Source: Mycobacterium sp. E740 (lineage in GTDB: Bacteria; Actinomycetota; Actinomycetes; Mycobacteriales; Mycobacteriaceae). Taken from it: a stretch of 47,296 nucleotides of DNA. Positions 16,950 to 25,191 of this stretch are shown here, in pieces. The stretch is taken from positions 1 through 47,296 of the forward strand of contig NZ_LZKP01000127.1 in assembly GCF_001672895.1 (NCBI RefSeq), given 5' to 3'. The stretch's first letter is position 1. Each line of letters opens with the position of its first letter. The position numbers were made by a program, and so were the translations under genes. The notes under the pieces are model-generated. The model saw nothing but the letters and a program-made list of their open reading frames with translations. It made no database searches and was not told the origin of the DNA.

Positions 16950-18026
16950 ATGACCGACATCGACCAACGGCCGGCCGACGACACCACCGAGCAGTTCGCC
17001 GAGCGGATCGTCGCGGCGATCGACGGCGCGAGCCTGGCCCTGCTCCTGTCGATCGGCCACCAGACCTCGCTGTGGGACACCATGGCCGAACTGCCGCCGT
17101 CGACCAGCGCCCAGATCGCCGAGGCCGCGGGCCTCGACGAACGATATGTGCGGGAGTGGCTCGGCGGCGTGGTCACCGCTCGGGTGGTCGACTTCGACCC
17201 GGCGACCGACACCTACGTGCTGCCCCGTGACCGCGCCGCGGTGCTCACCCGCGCCGCGGGACCGGACAACCTCGCCCGGGTGGCGCAGTTCATCCCGCTG
17301 ATGGCCGAGGTCGAGCAGAAGATCATCGGCTGCTTCCGTGCCGGCGGCGGCCTGTCCTACCGCGAATATCCGCGCTTCCACACCCTGATGGCCGAACAGA
17401 GCGGGGAGGTGTTCGACGCTGCGCTCGTCGACGTCATCCTGCCATTGGCGGACGGGCTGCCGCAGCTGCTGCGCGACGGCGCTGACGTCGCCGACATCGG
17501 TTGCGGCAGTGGACATGCCATCAACGTGATGGCCCAGGCGTTCCCGGCCAGCCGGTTCACCGGAATCGACTTCTCCGACGAGGGGCTCGGCGTGGGTCGC
17601 GCGGAGGCGGCTCGGCTCGGCCTGTCGAATGTCACATTCGTCGCCGCCGACGTGGCTGGCCTCGACATGCCCGAAAACTACGACGTGATAACGGTTTTCG
17701 ACGCCATCCACGACCAGGCCGCACCCGCCGCGGTTTTGGCGAACATCCAGCGCGCGCTGCGACCGGGTGGCTACTTCCTGATGGTCGACATCAAGGCCTC
17801 GAGTCGGCTGGAGGACAACGTCGGTGTGCCGCTGTCCACGTACCTCTACACGGTCTCGACGATGCACTGCATGACCGTGTCGCTGGCTCTCGAAGGCGCC
17901 GGCCTCGGCACCTGCTGGGGTCATCAACTCGCCACGTCGATGCTCGCCGACGCCGGCTTCGTCGAGGTCGAGTTATGCGAGATCGAGTCGGATCCGATCA
18001 ACAACTACTACATCGCGCGGAAATAG
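16950..18026 (+). CDS. SAM-dependent methyltransferase with N-terminal winged-helix domain (Rv2258c-like)
   Basis: 358 residues. Residues about 15-110 form a winged-helix-like dimerisation domain ([19 protein letters not shown]), as in Rv2258c and O-methyltransferases. The C-terminal Rossmann domain has [10 protein letters not shown] (motif I, about 181-190) and FTGIDFS (motif II region). [11 protein letters not shown] gives motif IV and [12 protein letters not shown] motif V/VI. Rv2258c has been annotated both as a regulator and as a methyltransferase; the intact SAM motifs here favour methyltransferase. GGAGG lies 8 nt upstream of the ATG. A perfect inverted repeat lies just upstream. The homocysteine methyltransferase gene follows after 7 nt, so the two are probably co-translated. 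Confidence 0.82.
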   Translation: MTDIDQRPADDTTEQFAERIVAAIDGASLALLLSIGHQTSLWDTMAELPPSTSAQIAEAAGLDERYVREWLGGVVTARVVDFDPATDTYVLPRDRAAVLTRAAGPDNLARVAQFIPLMAEVEQKIIGCFRAGGGLSYREYPRFHTLMAEQSGEVFDAALVDVILPLADGLPQLLRDGADVADIGCGSGHAINVMAQAFPASRFTGIDFSDEGLGVGRAEAARLGLSNVTFVAADVAGLDMPENYDVITVFDAIHDQAAPAAVLANIQRALRPGGYFLMVDIKASSRLEDNVGVPLSTYLYTVSTMHCMTVSLALEGAGLGTCWGHQLATSMLADAGFVEVELCEIESDPINNYYIARK

Positions 18027-18033
18027 GAGCGTC

Positions 18034-19005
18034 ATGGAAACCGTGACAGCAGCAGCCCGCCGGGAACGCCTGCCGCAGCTTGGCGGCCATGGCCTGTTCG
18101 TCACCGACGGGGGTCTGGAGACCGAGCTGGTGTTCCACGACGGGCTCGACCTGCCTGCCTTCGCGGCGTTCCCGCTCGTCGAGCAGCCGGACACCCGCGC
18201 GCGGTTGCGTCGCTACTACGACGGTTATCTCGCGATCGCACGCGCGCACCGCGCCGGCTTCGTGGTGGAAACACCGACGTGGCGCGCCAACCCCGACTGG
18301 GCAGCACAACTCGGCTATTCGGCGGAACGTCTCGACACGGTCAACCGTGCCGCGGTCGCACTTGCGGAGGACGTCCGCGCATCGGCGGCGGCCGACGGGA
18401 TCACCACCGTGGTGAGCGGATGCGTCGGCCCGCGCGGCGACGGCTACGACCCCGGCGAGGCGATGAGCGCCGACGACGCCGAGCGGTACCACGCCGTTCA
18501 AATCGGAACCTTTGCGCATACCTCGGCCGACCAGGTCACCGCGATCACGATGACGAATGCGGAAGAGGCGATCGGCATTGTGCGGGCAGCGACGGCGGTC
18601 GGCATTCCCGCGGCGGTGTCGTTCACCGTCGAAACCGACGGAAGGCTGCCGACCGGGGAACCGCTGCACGAGGCGATCGAGCGGGTGGACACCGAAACCG
18701 ACGGCGCGGCAGCCTACTTCATGGTGAACTGCGCGCACCCTACTCACTTCTCCGATGCACTCGACCACGAGGGTGCCTGGCGTGACCGCATCGTGGGCCT
18801 CCGCGCGAACGCGTCGGCCAAGAGCCACGCCGAGCTCGACGAGGCCACCGAACTCGACGAGGGCGATCCGGAAGATCTCGCGGCCCGCCACGCCGGGCTA
18901 CGTGACCGGCTACCGGCTGTCAGCGTGCTCGGCGGGTGCTGCGGCACGGATGCGCGACACGTGGCCGCGATCGTCGCGGCTTGGACGGCCGGACCCGGCG
19001 GTTAA
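18034..19005 (+). CDS. Homocysteine S-methyltransferase family protein
   Basis: 323 residues, usual size for the family. The N-terminal TDGGLETEL (about residues 24-32) begins the barrel. The zinc-binding cysteines are C233 (NCAHP) and the pair C302-C303 (GGCCGTD). Members transfer a methyl group from S-methylmethionine, SAM or similar donors to homocysteine or selenohomocysteine, giving methionine. AGGAG sits just before the ATG, and the gene lies 7 nt after the methyltransferase gene. A possible logic is recycling: the upstream enzyme uses SAM, and this one re-methylates the resulting homocysteine. That link is inference. A serine hydrolase gene follows after 10 nt. Confidence 0.85.
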   Translation: METVTAAARRERLPQLGGHGLFVTDGGLETELVFHDGLDLPAFAAFPLVEQPDTRARLRRYYDGYLAIARAHRAGFVVETPTWRANPDWAAQLGYSAERLDTVNRAAVALAEDVRASAAADGITTVVSGCVGPRGDGYDPGEAMSADDAERYHAVQIGTFAHTSADQVTAITMTNAEEAIGIVRAATAVGIPAAVSFTVETDGRLPTGEPLHEAIERVDTETDGAAAYFMVNCAHPTHFSDALDHEGAWRDRIVGLRANASAKSHAELDEATELDEGDPEDLAARHAGLRDRLPAVSVLGGCCGTDARHVAAIVAAWTAGPGG

Positions 19006-19008
19006 GCT
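19003..19008 (+). promoter_or_regulatory. Candidate -10 element (TAAGCT) before the serine hydrolase
   Basis: TAAGCT fits TANNNT, ends 7 nt before the ATG at 19016 and overlaps the stop codon of the preceding gene. It could give an extra leaderless transcript inside the operon. Confidence 0.35.
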
Positions 19009-19015
19009 CGGCGCG

Positions 19016-19840
19016 ATGAGCGCGCTGGATGCGATAGCCGACTGGCCCGTCGACAATGCCGCCGCCGCCGTGGTCGGGCCGTCCGGCGTCTTGGCCGAGC
19101 GCGGCGAGATGCGGCATCGGTTCCCGTTGGCGTCGGTGACCAAGCCGCTCGCCGCCCGAGCGGTACAGGTCGGTGTCGAGGAGGGCGCCGTCGAACTCGA
19201 CACCGAAGCCGGGCCGCCGGGGGCGACCGTGCGTCATCTGCTCGCCCACACCTCCGGTTACTCGATGAACTCGGCGGAGACGATGGCCGAGCCCGGGACG
19301 CGCCGCGTGTACTCGAACTACGGGTTCGGGGTGCTCGCTGAGACGCTCGAGAACGCCACGGGCATCGAGTTCGGGCGGTATCTGACCGAAGCGGTGTTCG
19401 AACCGTTGGGCATGAACGACTCGGAGCTGGACGGCGGCGCGGCGGCCGCGGGTTACGGTGCGACGTCGGTGGTGGCCGATCTCGCGGCGTTCGCCGGCGA
19501 TCTGCTCCGGCCGGTCACGGTGTCGGAGCAGCTCCACGGCGAGGCCACCTCGGTGCAGTTTCCCGGTCTGGACGGCGTGCTGCCGGGATTCGGCGTCCAG
19601 CGGCCCAACGACTGGGGGCTGGGCTTCGAGATCCGCGGCGACAAGTCGCCGCACTGGACGGGGGCGAAGAACTCCGGCCGGACGTTCGGCCATTTCGGCC
19701 AGTCAGGGACGTTTTTGTGGGTTGACCCGCAGGCCGATTTGGCGCTTGTGGTGCTCACCGACCGGGAATTCGGCGAGTGGGCGTACCAGCCGTGGCGGCA
19801 ACTCTCTGACGAAGTACTGAGAGAATTCGGCGCAGACTAG
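19016..19840 (+). CDS. Serine hydrolase, beta-lactamase/DD-peptidase fold (Rv2257c-like)
   Basis: 274 residues of the class C beta-lactamase/esterase superfamily. The nucleophile motif SVTK (S40, K43) and the YSN motif (Y99-S100-N101) are both in place. A HFGQSG stretch near 225 matches the third H/K-x-G motif. LLAHTSGY is typical for the family. There is no signal peptide, so it is probably cytosolic, which argues for an esterase or amidase rather than a penicillin-binding protein. Similar in size to M. tuberculosis Rv2257c. It is the third gene of the run starting at 16950, after a 10-nt gap, and also has its own candidate -10. Confidence 0.82.
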   Translation: MSALDAIADWPVDNAAAAVVGPSGVLAERGEMRHRFPLASVTKPLAARAVQVGVEEGAVELDTEAGPPGATVRHLLAHTSGYSMNSAETMAEPGTRRVYSNYGFGVLAETLENATGIEFGRYLTEAVFEPLGMNDSELDGGAAAAGYGATSVVADLAAFAGDLLRPVTVSEQLHGEATSVQFPGLDGVLPGFGVQRPNDWGLGFEIRGDKSPHWTGAKNSGRTFGHFGQSGTFLWVDPQADLALVVLTDREFGEWAYQPWRQLSDEVLREFGAD

Positions 19841-19936
19841 CGCAACAGGCGTCTCACAGGGCACAATAGACACGCACGACACAGCTGTAATTCGGTTTCG
19901 AGAGGCCGCTTGGGGAAGACGTCCCTCGTGGAGCCG

Positions 19937-19942
19937 AAGGAG
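19937..19942 (+). promoter_or_regulatory. Ribosome binding site of the DUF3145 gene
   Basis: AAGGAG 5 nt before the ATG at 19948, which fixes the start. The 107-bp gap upstream holds no promoter match I would defend. Confidence 0.7.
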
Positions 19943-19947
19943 CAGCT

Positions 19948-20460
19948 ATGCGTGCGTCGAACCAGTTCGCCGACGCGACGACAGGCGTGGTGTATGTGCA
20001 CGCCTCACCCGCGGCGGTGTGCCCGCATGTCGAGTGGGCGTTGTCGTCGACCCTGCAAGCAAGGGCGAATCTGAAGTGGACCCCGCAGCCGGCCATGCCG
20101 GGACAGCTGCGCGCCGTCACCAACTGGGTAGGTCCGGTGGGCACGGGCGCAGCGTTGGCCAGCGCGCTGCGGTCGTGGTCGGTGCTGCGGTTCGAGGTGA
20201 CCGAGGACCCGAGCCCCGGCGTCGACGGCCATCGGTGGTGCCACACTCCGCAGCTCGGGTTGTGGAGCGGGTTGATGAGCGCCAACGGTGACGTGATGGT
20301 CGGCGAGATGCGGCTGCGCGCGCTGATGGCCTCCGGCGCTGACATGCTCGCCGCTGAGCTGGACTCGGTGCTGGGCACCGCTTGGGACGAGGCCCTCGAG
20401 CCGTATCGCGACGGCGGTGCGGGCGCGGAGGTGAGCTGGCTCAGCCGCGGAGTCGGTTAG
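19948..20460 (+). CDS. DUF3145 family protein (Rv2256c-like)
   Basis: 170 residues, a conserved actinobacterial protein of unknown function, about as long as Rv2256c of M. tuberculosis. It has no signal peptide or membrane helix. Sequence landmarks are YVHASPAAVCPHVEWALSS near the N-terminus, a Trp-rich middle (LKWTPQP, NWVGPVGTG) and GLMSANGDVMVGE around 110. Short spacing to a strong ribosome site suggests good translation. It stands alone, convergent with the lipid kinase gene. The last 20 nt, including the stop, are repeated just downstream. Confidence 0.8.
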   Translation: MRASNQFADATTGVVYVHASPAAVCPHVEWALSSTLQARANLKWTPQPAMPGQLRAVTNWVGPVGTGAALASALRSWSVLRFEVTEDPSPGVDGHRWCHTPQLGLWSGLMSANGDVMVGEMRLRALMASGADMLAAELDSVLGTAWDEALEPYRDGGAGAEVSWLSRGVG

Positions 20461-20489
20461 CCGACGACATCAGCCGCGGCGTCGGTTAG
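20441..20489 (+). repeat. Direct repeat of the DUF3145 gene end, with a short hairpin
   Basis: A 20-nt sequence at 20441-20460 (ending in the TAG stop) recurs at 20470-20489 with 19 of 20 identical, period 29, so the copy is out of frame. GTCGG-TTAG-CCGAC at 20452-20465 can form a 5-bp stem over the stop. There is no T-run, so it is at most a weak terminator. The rest of the 84-bp gap holds nothing recognised. Confidence 0.7.
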
Positions 20490-20544
20490 TTCCCCGCTCG
20501 AATGTGAATCCCGCGACGCTTTTCGCCGGTTTTCGTCGTACGTT

Positions 20545-21450
20545 TCACAAACGGCGCGGCGTCAAGATCTTCAAGGCGCCCGGCACCGCGGACACCTCCA
20601 CCGGGAGCGGGCACATGTATTCGCCGTCGGCGTAGGCGTTGATCCCGGGGGAGTCGACGGTGATGGTCTTCGCCCGGGCGGTGCGCACCTCGTCGAGGTG
20701 GACGTGCGTGCCCTTGAACACGGTGGGGAACAGCCGGATCAATTTGGTCCGCGACGCCGACGCCACCATCGTCACGTCGAGCAGGCCGTCGGTGGGGTCG
20801 GCGTTCGGGCATATCCGCATCCCTCCGCCGTAGCTACGGGTGTTGCCGAACGCGGCCAGCGTCAACTCCGTTGTCATCTCCTGCCCGTCGAACGACAGCC
20901 GAAAGGGCAACAGCCGCAGCTTCGACATCTCGGCCACCATCGCGAGGTTGTACCGCATGCGGCCGTGCGGCCAGCGCATCCGGTTGGTCCGGTCGGTGAC
21001 CAGCGAGTCGAATCCGGCGGCCATCACCGTGCCGAACCACTTCTGGGTGCCGTCCGAGCACCGGATACGCCCGAGGTCGATGGTCCCGGCGGCACCGTCG
21101 ACCACCACGTCGGCCGCGGCCTCGGGATCGCGGGTCGGGATGTCGAACTCGCGCGCGTGGTCGTTGCCGGTGCCGGCGGGAATGATGCCGAGCGGAATGT
21201 CGGTCTGCGCAAGTACTTGCAGCGCAAGGGAAATAATGCCGTCGCCGCCGGCCACGACGAGCGCATCCATCCCACGCTCGAGCGCGCCCTCGACGAGCTT
21301 TCGCGCATGCTCGGCGTCGGTCCCCGCGATCGCGACGACGTCCACTCCGCGCCGATGGAACTGGGCGACGGCGCGTTCTGCCGCGTGCGGTGCGCTGCCG
21401 TGCCCCGACGCGGGGTTGGTCAGCATCGTGACGCGGCCCTGAAGCGTCAT
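20545..21450 (-). CDS. Diacylglycerol/lipid kinase (Rv2252-like)
   Basis: 301 residues, about the length of M. tuberculosis Rv2252 (309). VVAGGDGIIS (about residues 66-75) is the GGDG nucleotide motif, and IIPAGTGNDHARE (about 88-100) is the second conserved block of the DAGK catalytic domain. The C-terminal half has the beta-sandwich landmarks GGGMRICPNADPTDG. It phosphorylates diacylglycerol or related lipids with ATP at the membrane; Rv2252 has been linked to phosphatidylinositol mannoside metabolism. The ATG at 21450 overlaps the TGA of the flavoprotein gene, so the two are coupled. Confidence 0.88.
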   Translation of the reverse strand: MTLQGRVTMLTNPASGHGSAPHAAERAVAQFHRRGVDVVAIAGTDAEHARKLVEGALERGMDALVVAGGDGIISLALQVLAQTDIPLGIIPAGTGNDHAREFDIPTRDPEAAADVVVDGAAGTIDLGRIRCSDGTQKWFGTVMAAGFDSLVTDRTNRMRWPHGRMRYNLAMVAEMSKLRLLPFRLSFDGQEMTTELTLAAFGNTRSYGGGMRICPNADPTDGLLDVTMVASASRTKLIRLFPTVFKGTHVHLDEVRTARAKTITVDSPGINAYADGEYMCPLPVEVSAVPGALKILTPRRL

Positions 21451-23069
21451 GGAATCAGCTTGCCCGGGTTGAGGATTCCCGCCGGGTCGAGCGTGTCCTT
21501 GACGGCGCGCAGGATCGCGACGCCCAGGTCGCCGATCTCGTCGCGCATCCACGGCCGGTGGTCGGCGCCGACGGCGTGGTGATGGGTGATGGTGGCACCC
21601 GTGCGCATCATCGCTTCGGATGCGGCGGCCTTGGCCTTGCGCCACTGTTCGATCGGATTGCCCCGTTGGCCGGCGACGACGGTGAAATACAGCGACGCCC
21701 CGGTGGGATACACATGCGAAATGTGGCACAACACCAGTGCGGGTGTGCCCGACTCGGCCAGCGAGTTCGTCAGCGCCTCGGTGACCGCAACCTTCAGCGC
21801 CGGCACGTTGGACCAGTTCGTCGCTGTCTCGAGCGTTTCGCACAACGCGCCCGCCGACAACAGCGAATCGCGAAGGTACGGTGCGCCGAACCGGCCGTGC
21901 TCCCAGGCTCTCGCGGGCTCCTCGCCGAGCGACGTGCCGCCGGCGGCTTCGAGCACCGCACGGGTTTCCGAATGCCTGCTGGCGACGTGCGCCTCGCTGC
22001 CCTCGAAGAGCGTGATGGCCAAACACCCTCCGGTGATCTGCTTTTCGCCGATGCTGTCGGTGGTCGCGAGGTTCACACCGGTCTCGGCCTCATCGGACAG
22101 CCGGATCACCGTCGGACCGGTCCCGGTCTGCACGACGGCGCGCAGCGCGTCGGCGCCGGTGGCGAAATCGGGAAACGACCACGCCTCGTAGCGGGTCGCG
22201 GTCGGCACCGGGTGAACCCGAAGCCGCACGCGGGTGATCACGCCGAGCACGCCTTCCGAACCGATCAGCAGTTGACGCAGATCCGGTCCGGCCGCCGAGG
22301 CCGGTGCGCGGCCGAGATCGATCACGCCGACCGGCGTCACCGCACGCAGACCGCGCACCATGTCGTCGAAGCGGCCGTAGCCGGCGGAGTCCTGGCCGGA
22401 AGACCGGGTCGCGGCGAAGCCGCCGATGGTGGCGAACTCGAAACTCTGCGGAAAGTGCCCGAGCGAGAAACCGCGTTCACCCAGCAGCCGTTCGGCATCC
22501 GGGCCGGTCACTCCCGCTCCCAGTTCGGCCTCACCGGACACCTCGTCGAGGGCGTGGACCTCGTTCAAGCGGCGCAGATCCAACGAGACCACCGCGTCGA
22601 ACTCGCCGCGGATGGGGTCCAGGCCGCCGACCACGCTGGTTCCGCCGCCGAACGGGACGACCGCGATGCGCTGCTCGCTGCAGAACCGGAGGATGTCCGC
22701 GATCTCGTCCTCAGTACCCGGCAGCAGTACCGCGTCGGGCGCGTCCTGCTGACCGGAATCCTTGCGGCGCAACAGGTCTGGCGTCGATTTCCCTCCCGCG
22801 CGCAGCAGTCGGTCCTGATCGCCGGTGCGGCAGTAGTCCGGCCCGACGATGCCTGTCAACGCGTCGCGGTCAGCGTCGGACAGTGCCGACGGTCGCAATC
22901 GGACCTCGTCGGCCTGCAGTTCGGGGGCGTCGGAATCCTGCACACCGAGGGCTTGCTCGAGCAGTCCCCGGATCCCGTCGGACAGTGGCTTCGCCTCGGC
23001 GGGATCGCCCCACGCGTTCCACTTCATCGGCGGTTGGAGTGTGCTCTGACGGGCATCAGGACGTGGCAT
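21447..23069 (-). CDS. FAD-binding oxidase, alkyl-dihydroxyacetonephosphate-synthase-like (Rv2251-like)
   Basis: 540 residues. The FAD-binding type 4 domain shows PFGGGTSVVGG (about residues 138-148) and the FPQSFEFATIGGFAATRSSGQDSAGYGR stretch split across the flavin site (about 206-233). The C-terminus has the HHHAVG motif (about 497-502), the His cluster characteristic of alkyl-DHAP synthase, the ether-lipid enzyme. True ether lipid synthesis in mycobacteria is not established, so the reaction is open. Start ATG 23069 was taken because a -10 lies 5 nt upstream; an internal ATG at 23027 (MKWNAW) aligns with the usual family start and is the alternative. Coupled to the lipid kinase, divergent from the TetR gene. 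Confidence 0.8.
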   Translation of the reverse strand: MPRPDARQSTLQPPMKWNAWGDPAEAKPLSDGIRGLLEQALGVQDSDAPELQADEVRLRPSALSDADRDALTGIVGPDYCRTGDQDRLLRAGGKSTPDLLRRKDSGQQDAPDAVLLPGTEDEIADILRFCSEQRIAVVPFGGGTSVVGGLDPIRGEFDAVVSLDLRRLNEVHALDEVSGEAELGAGVTGPDAERLLGERGFSLGHFPQSFEFATIGGFAATRSSGQDSAGYGRFDDMVRGLRAVTPVGVIDLGRAPASAAGPDLRQLLIGSEGVLGVITRVRLRVHPVPTATRYEAWSFPDFATGADALRAVVQTGTGPTVIRLSDEAETGVNLATTDSIGEKQITGGCLAITLFEGSEAHVASRHSETRAVLEAAGGTSLGEEPARAWEHGRFGAPYLRDSLLSAGALCETLETATNWSNVPALKVAVTEALTNSLAESGTPALVLCHISHVYPTGASLYFTVVAGQRGNPIEQWRKAKAAASEAMMRTGATITHHHAVGADHRPWMRDEIGDLGVAILRAVKDTLDPAGILNPGKLIP

Positions 23070-23073
23070 GAGT

Positions 23074-23080
23074 TACAGTA
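23074..23080. promoter_or_regulatory. Overlapping divergent -10 elements (TACAGT / TACTGT)
   Basis: The 7-bp sequence TACAGTA gives TANNNT on both strands. On plus it ends 7 nt before the GTG at 23087; on minus it ends 5 nt before the ATG at 23069. Both transcripts would be leaderless and would compete for one site. A TetR repressor bound here could shut both. Confidence 0.4.
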
Positions 23081-23086
23081 TTACAC

Positions 23087-23665
23087 GTGTCGTCAATCCG
23101 TAACTCCGGAATGAGCGTCGAGAAGCGAATCCTCGATGCCGCGGCGGAGTGCATCCTCACGTACGGCGTCGAGCGGACGACGATGACGGAAGTCGCGCGG
23201 CGTGCGCGCGTCAGCCGGCCGACCGTGTACCGACGCTGGTCCGACATCCGCTGGGTGATCGCCGAATTGCTCACCGCGCGCATCGCCGGCGTGCTCGAGA
23301 CCATCCCGGATCGCGGCGTCGGCCGCGAGGCGATGGTTGACCGTGTCGTGCTCGTCGCGGAGCACCTGCAGAACGACGAGATCGTCCAGTCGGTCCTGCG
23401 CAACGCGCCGAGCCTGGCGATGGTGTACATCGCCGAACGCCTCGGCACCAGCCAGCAGATCCTCATCGACGCGCTCGCCGAGGCCATCGCGGCCGGTCAG
23501 GCGGAGGGCAGCGTGCGGGCCGGCGACCCCCACCAGCTGGGCGCCATGTGCCTGCTCATCACGCAGTCCAGCATCCAGTCGGTGCAGATGGTGGAGAAGC
23601 TGTTGGACCGAAACGCGCTCAACGTCGAGTTGGCTCGCGCGCTGAACGGATACCTCGCGCCGTGA
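23087..23665 (+). CDS. TetR-family transcriptional regulator (Rv2250c-like)
   Basis: 192 residues from the GTG, or 184 from an ATG at 23111. The N-terminal helix-turn-helix is clear: RILDAAAECILTYG, then MTEVARRARVSRPTVYRRW (about residues 38-56). The C-terminal ligand domain is helical, with TQSSIQSVQMVEKLL near the end. It probably controls its own gene, glpD (which overlaps it by GTGA) and the divergent flavoprotein/lipid kinase pair. The effector is unknown; a lipid or glycerol metabolite would fit the neighbours. The GTG start is supported by a -10 match 7 nt upstream. Confidence 0.85.
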   Translation: MSSIRNSGMSVEKRILDAAAECILTYGVERTTMTEVARRARVSRPTVYRRWSDIRWVIAELLTARIAGVLETIPDRGVGREAMVDRVVLVAEHLQNDEIVQSVLRNAPSLAMVYIAERLGTSQQILIDALAEAIAAGQAEGSVRAGDPHQLGAMCLLITQSSIQSVQMVEKLLDRNALNVELARALNGYLAP

Positions 23666-25191
23666 ACGGCGCGACGGCGCTGAATGCAGCTCGCCGCGTC
23701 ACTGAACTCGCGGCGCTGGCCGACGGCGAGCAGCTCGATATCCTGGTGATCGGCGGCGGCATCACCGGTGCCGGCATCGCGTTGGACGCGGCTACCCGCG
23801 GGCTGAGTGTCGCGTTGGTCGAGAAACACGACCTCGCATTCGGAACCAGCCGATGGAGTTCGAAACTGGTTCACGGCGGGCTGCGTTACCTGGCCACCGG
23901 GAACGTCGGAATCGCCCGGCGCAGCGCGGTCGAACGGGGAATCCTGATGACCCGCAACGCTCCTCACCTGGTCAAGGCCATGCCGCAGTTGGTTCCGTTG
24001 CTCGCGTCGATGAGCCCGGCGTCGCGCGCGCTGGTGCGCGTAGGGTTCGCCGCCGGCGACGGCCTGCGCAAGCTGGCGGGCACGCCGGCCTCCGTGTTGC
24101 CGCGATCGCGGCGAATCGACGCCCGCCGTGCCGTCGAGCTCGCGCCGACCGTGCGCCGTGATGGCCTGGACGGCGCGTTCCTCGCCTACGACGGCCAGTT
24201 GATCGACGACGCGCGTCTGGTCACCGCTGTCGCCAGGACGGCGGCCCAACACGGCGCGCGCATCCTCACCAGGGTGGCGGCCACGACGGCCACCGGCACA
24301 TCGGCACGGTTGACCGACCAGTTGACCGGTGAGTCCTTCGACGTCACGGCGCGCGCGGTGATCAACGCCTCCGGGGTGTGGGCCGGGGAGGTGGACCCGT
24401 TGCTCAAGCTGCGGCCCAGCCGTGGGACGCATCTGGTATTCGACGCCGCCGCCTTCGGCAATCCGGTTGCGGCGCTGACGATTCCAATTCCGGGGGAGAC
24501 CAACCGCTTCGTGTTCGCAATGCCAGAGCAGTTGGGCCGGGTCTATCTCGGGTTGACCGACGAGGACGCTCCGGGGCCGATTCCCGATGTGCCGCAACCC
24601 GCGCCGGACGAAGTCGCGTTCCTGCTCGACACCGTGAACACGGCACTCGATGTCGCGCTGACCCAGTCGGATGTGATCGGCGCCTACGCCGGTCTGCGGC
24701 CGCTCATCGACACCGGCGCCGGTCGGACCGCCGACGTGTCGCGCGACCATGCGGTGGTCGAAGGGCCGTCGGGCGTCATCAGCGTGATCGGCGGCAAGCT
24801 GACCGAGTACCGGTTCATGGCCGAGGATGTACTCGACCGGGCCGTCGAGTTGCGCGGCCTGACCGCCGGCGAGTGCCGGACCCGGAACTTGCCGCTGGTG
24901 GGCGCGCCGTCCAATCCGGTTGCCACACTTCGCCATCCGACGGAGATGCCGAGCTCACTGGTGGACCGGTTCGGCGCCGAGGCGCCCAATGTCATCGCCG
25001 CGGCGAGTTGCGACCGGCCGACCGACAACGTGGCCGACGGGATCGACGTCATCCGTGCGGAGTTCGAGTACGCGGTGACGCACGAAGGCGCGCTCACCGT
25101 CGACGACATCGTCGACCGTCGCACCCGTATCGGTCTGGTCGAGGCCGACCGCGACCGCGTCTTGAGCGCCGCGCAGGAAGCGCTCTTATAG
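23662..25191 (+). CDS. glpD: Glycerol-3-phosphate dehydrogenase (FAD)
   Basis: 509 residues, like M. tuberculosis GlpD1 (Rv2249c). VIGGGITGAGIALDAATRG (about residues 18-36) is the FAD-binding Rossmann motif; FGTSRWSSKLVHGGLRY (about 60-76) is a GlpD signature. The C-terminal GlpD domain lies at about 390-505. It oxidises sn-glycerol 3-phosphate to dihydroxyacetone phosphate at the membrane and passes electrons to the quinone pool. GTG start overlaps the TetR stop, so they are coupled. It ends convergent with accD6, overlapping it by 6 nt. Confidence 0.9.
   Translation: MNGATALNAARRVTELAALADGEQLDILVIGGGITGAGIALDAATRGLSVALVEKHDLAFGTSRWSSKLVHGGLRYLATGNVGIARRSAVERGILMTRNAPHLVKAMPQLVPLLASMSPASRALVRVGFAAGDGLRKLAGTPASVLPRSRRIDARRAVELAPTVRRDGLDGAFLAYDGQLIDDARLVTAVARTAAQHGARILTRVAATTATGTSARLTDQLTGESFDVTARAVINASGVWAGEVDPLLKLRPSRGTHLVFDAAAFGNPVAALTIPIPGETNRFVFAMPEQLGRVYLGLTDEDAPGPIPDVPQPAPDEVAFLLDTVNTALDVALTQSDVIGAYAGLRPLIDTGAGRTADVSRDHAVVEGPSGVISVIGGKLTEYRFMAEDVLDRAVELRGLTAGECRTRNLPLVGAPSNPVATLRHPTEMPSSLVDRFGAEAPNVIAAASCDRPTDNVADGIDVIRAEFEYAVTHEGALTVDDIVDRRTRIGLVEADRDRVLSAAQEALL

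Noticed and set aside
21558..23114. A 518-codon plus-strand frame opposite the alkyl-DHAP-synthase-like gene
   Set aside because: No domain and compositional pattern of an antisense frame; the minus-strand protein is clearly the real one.
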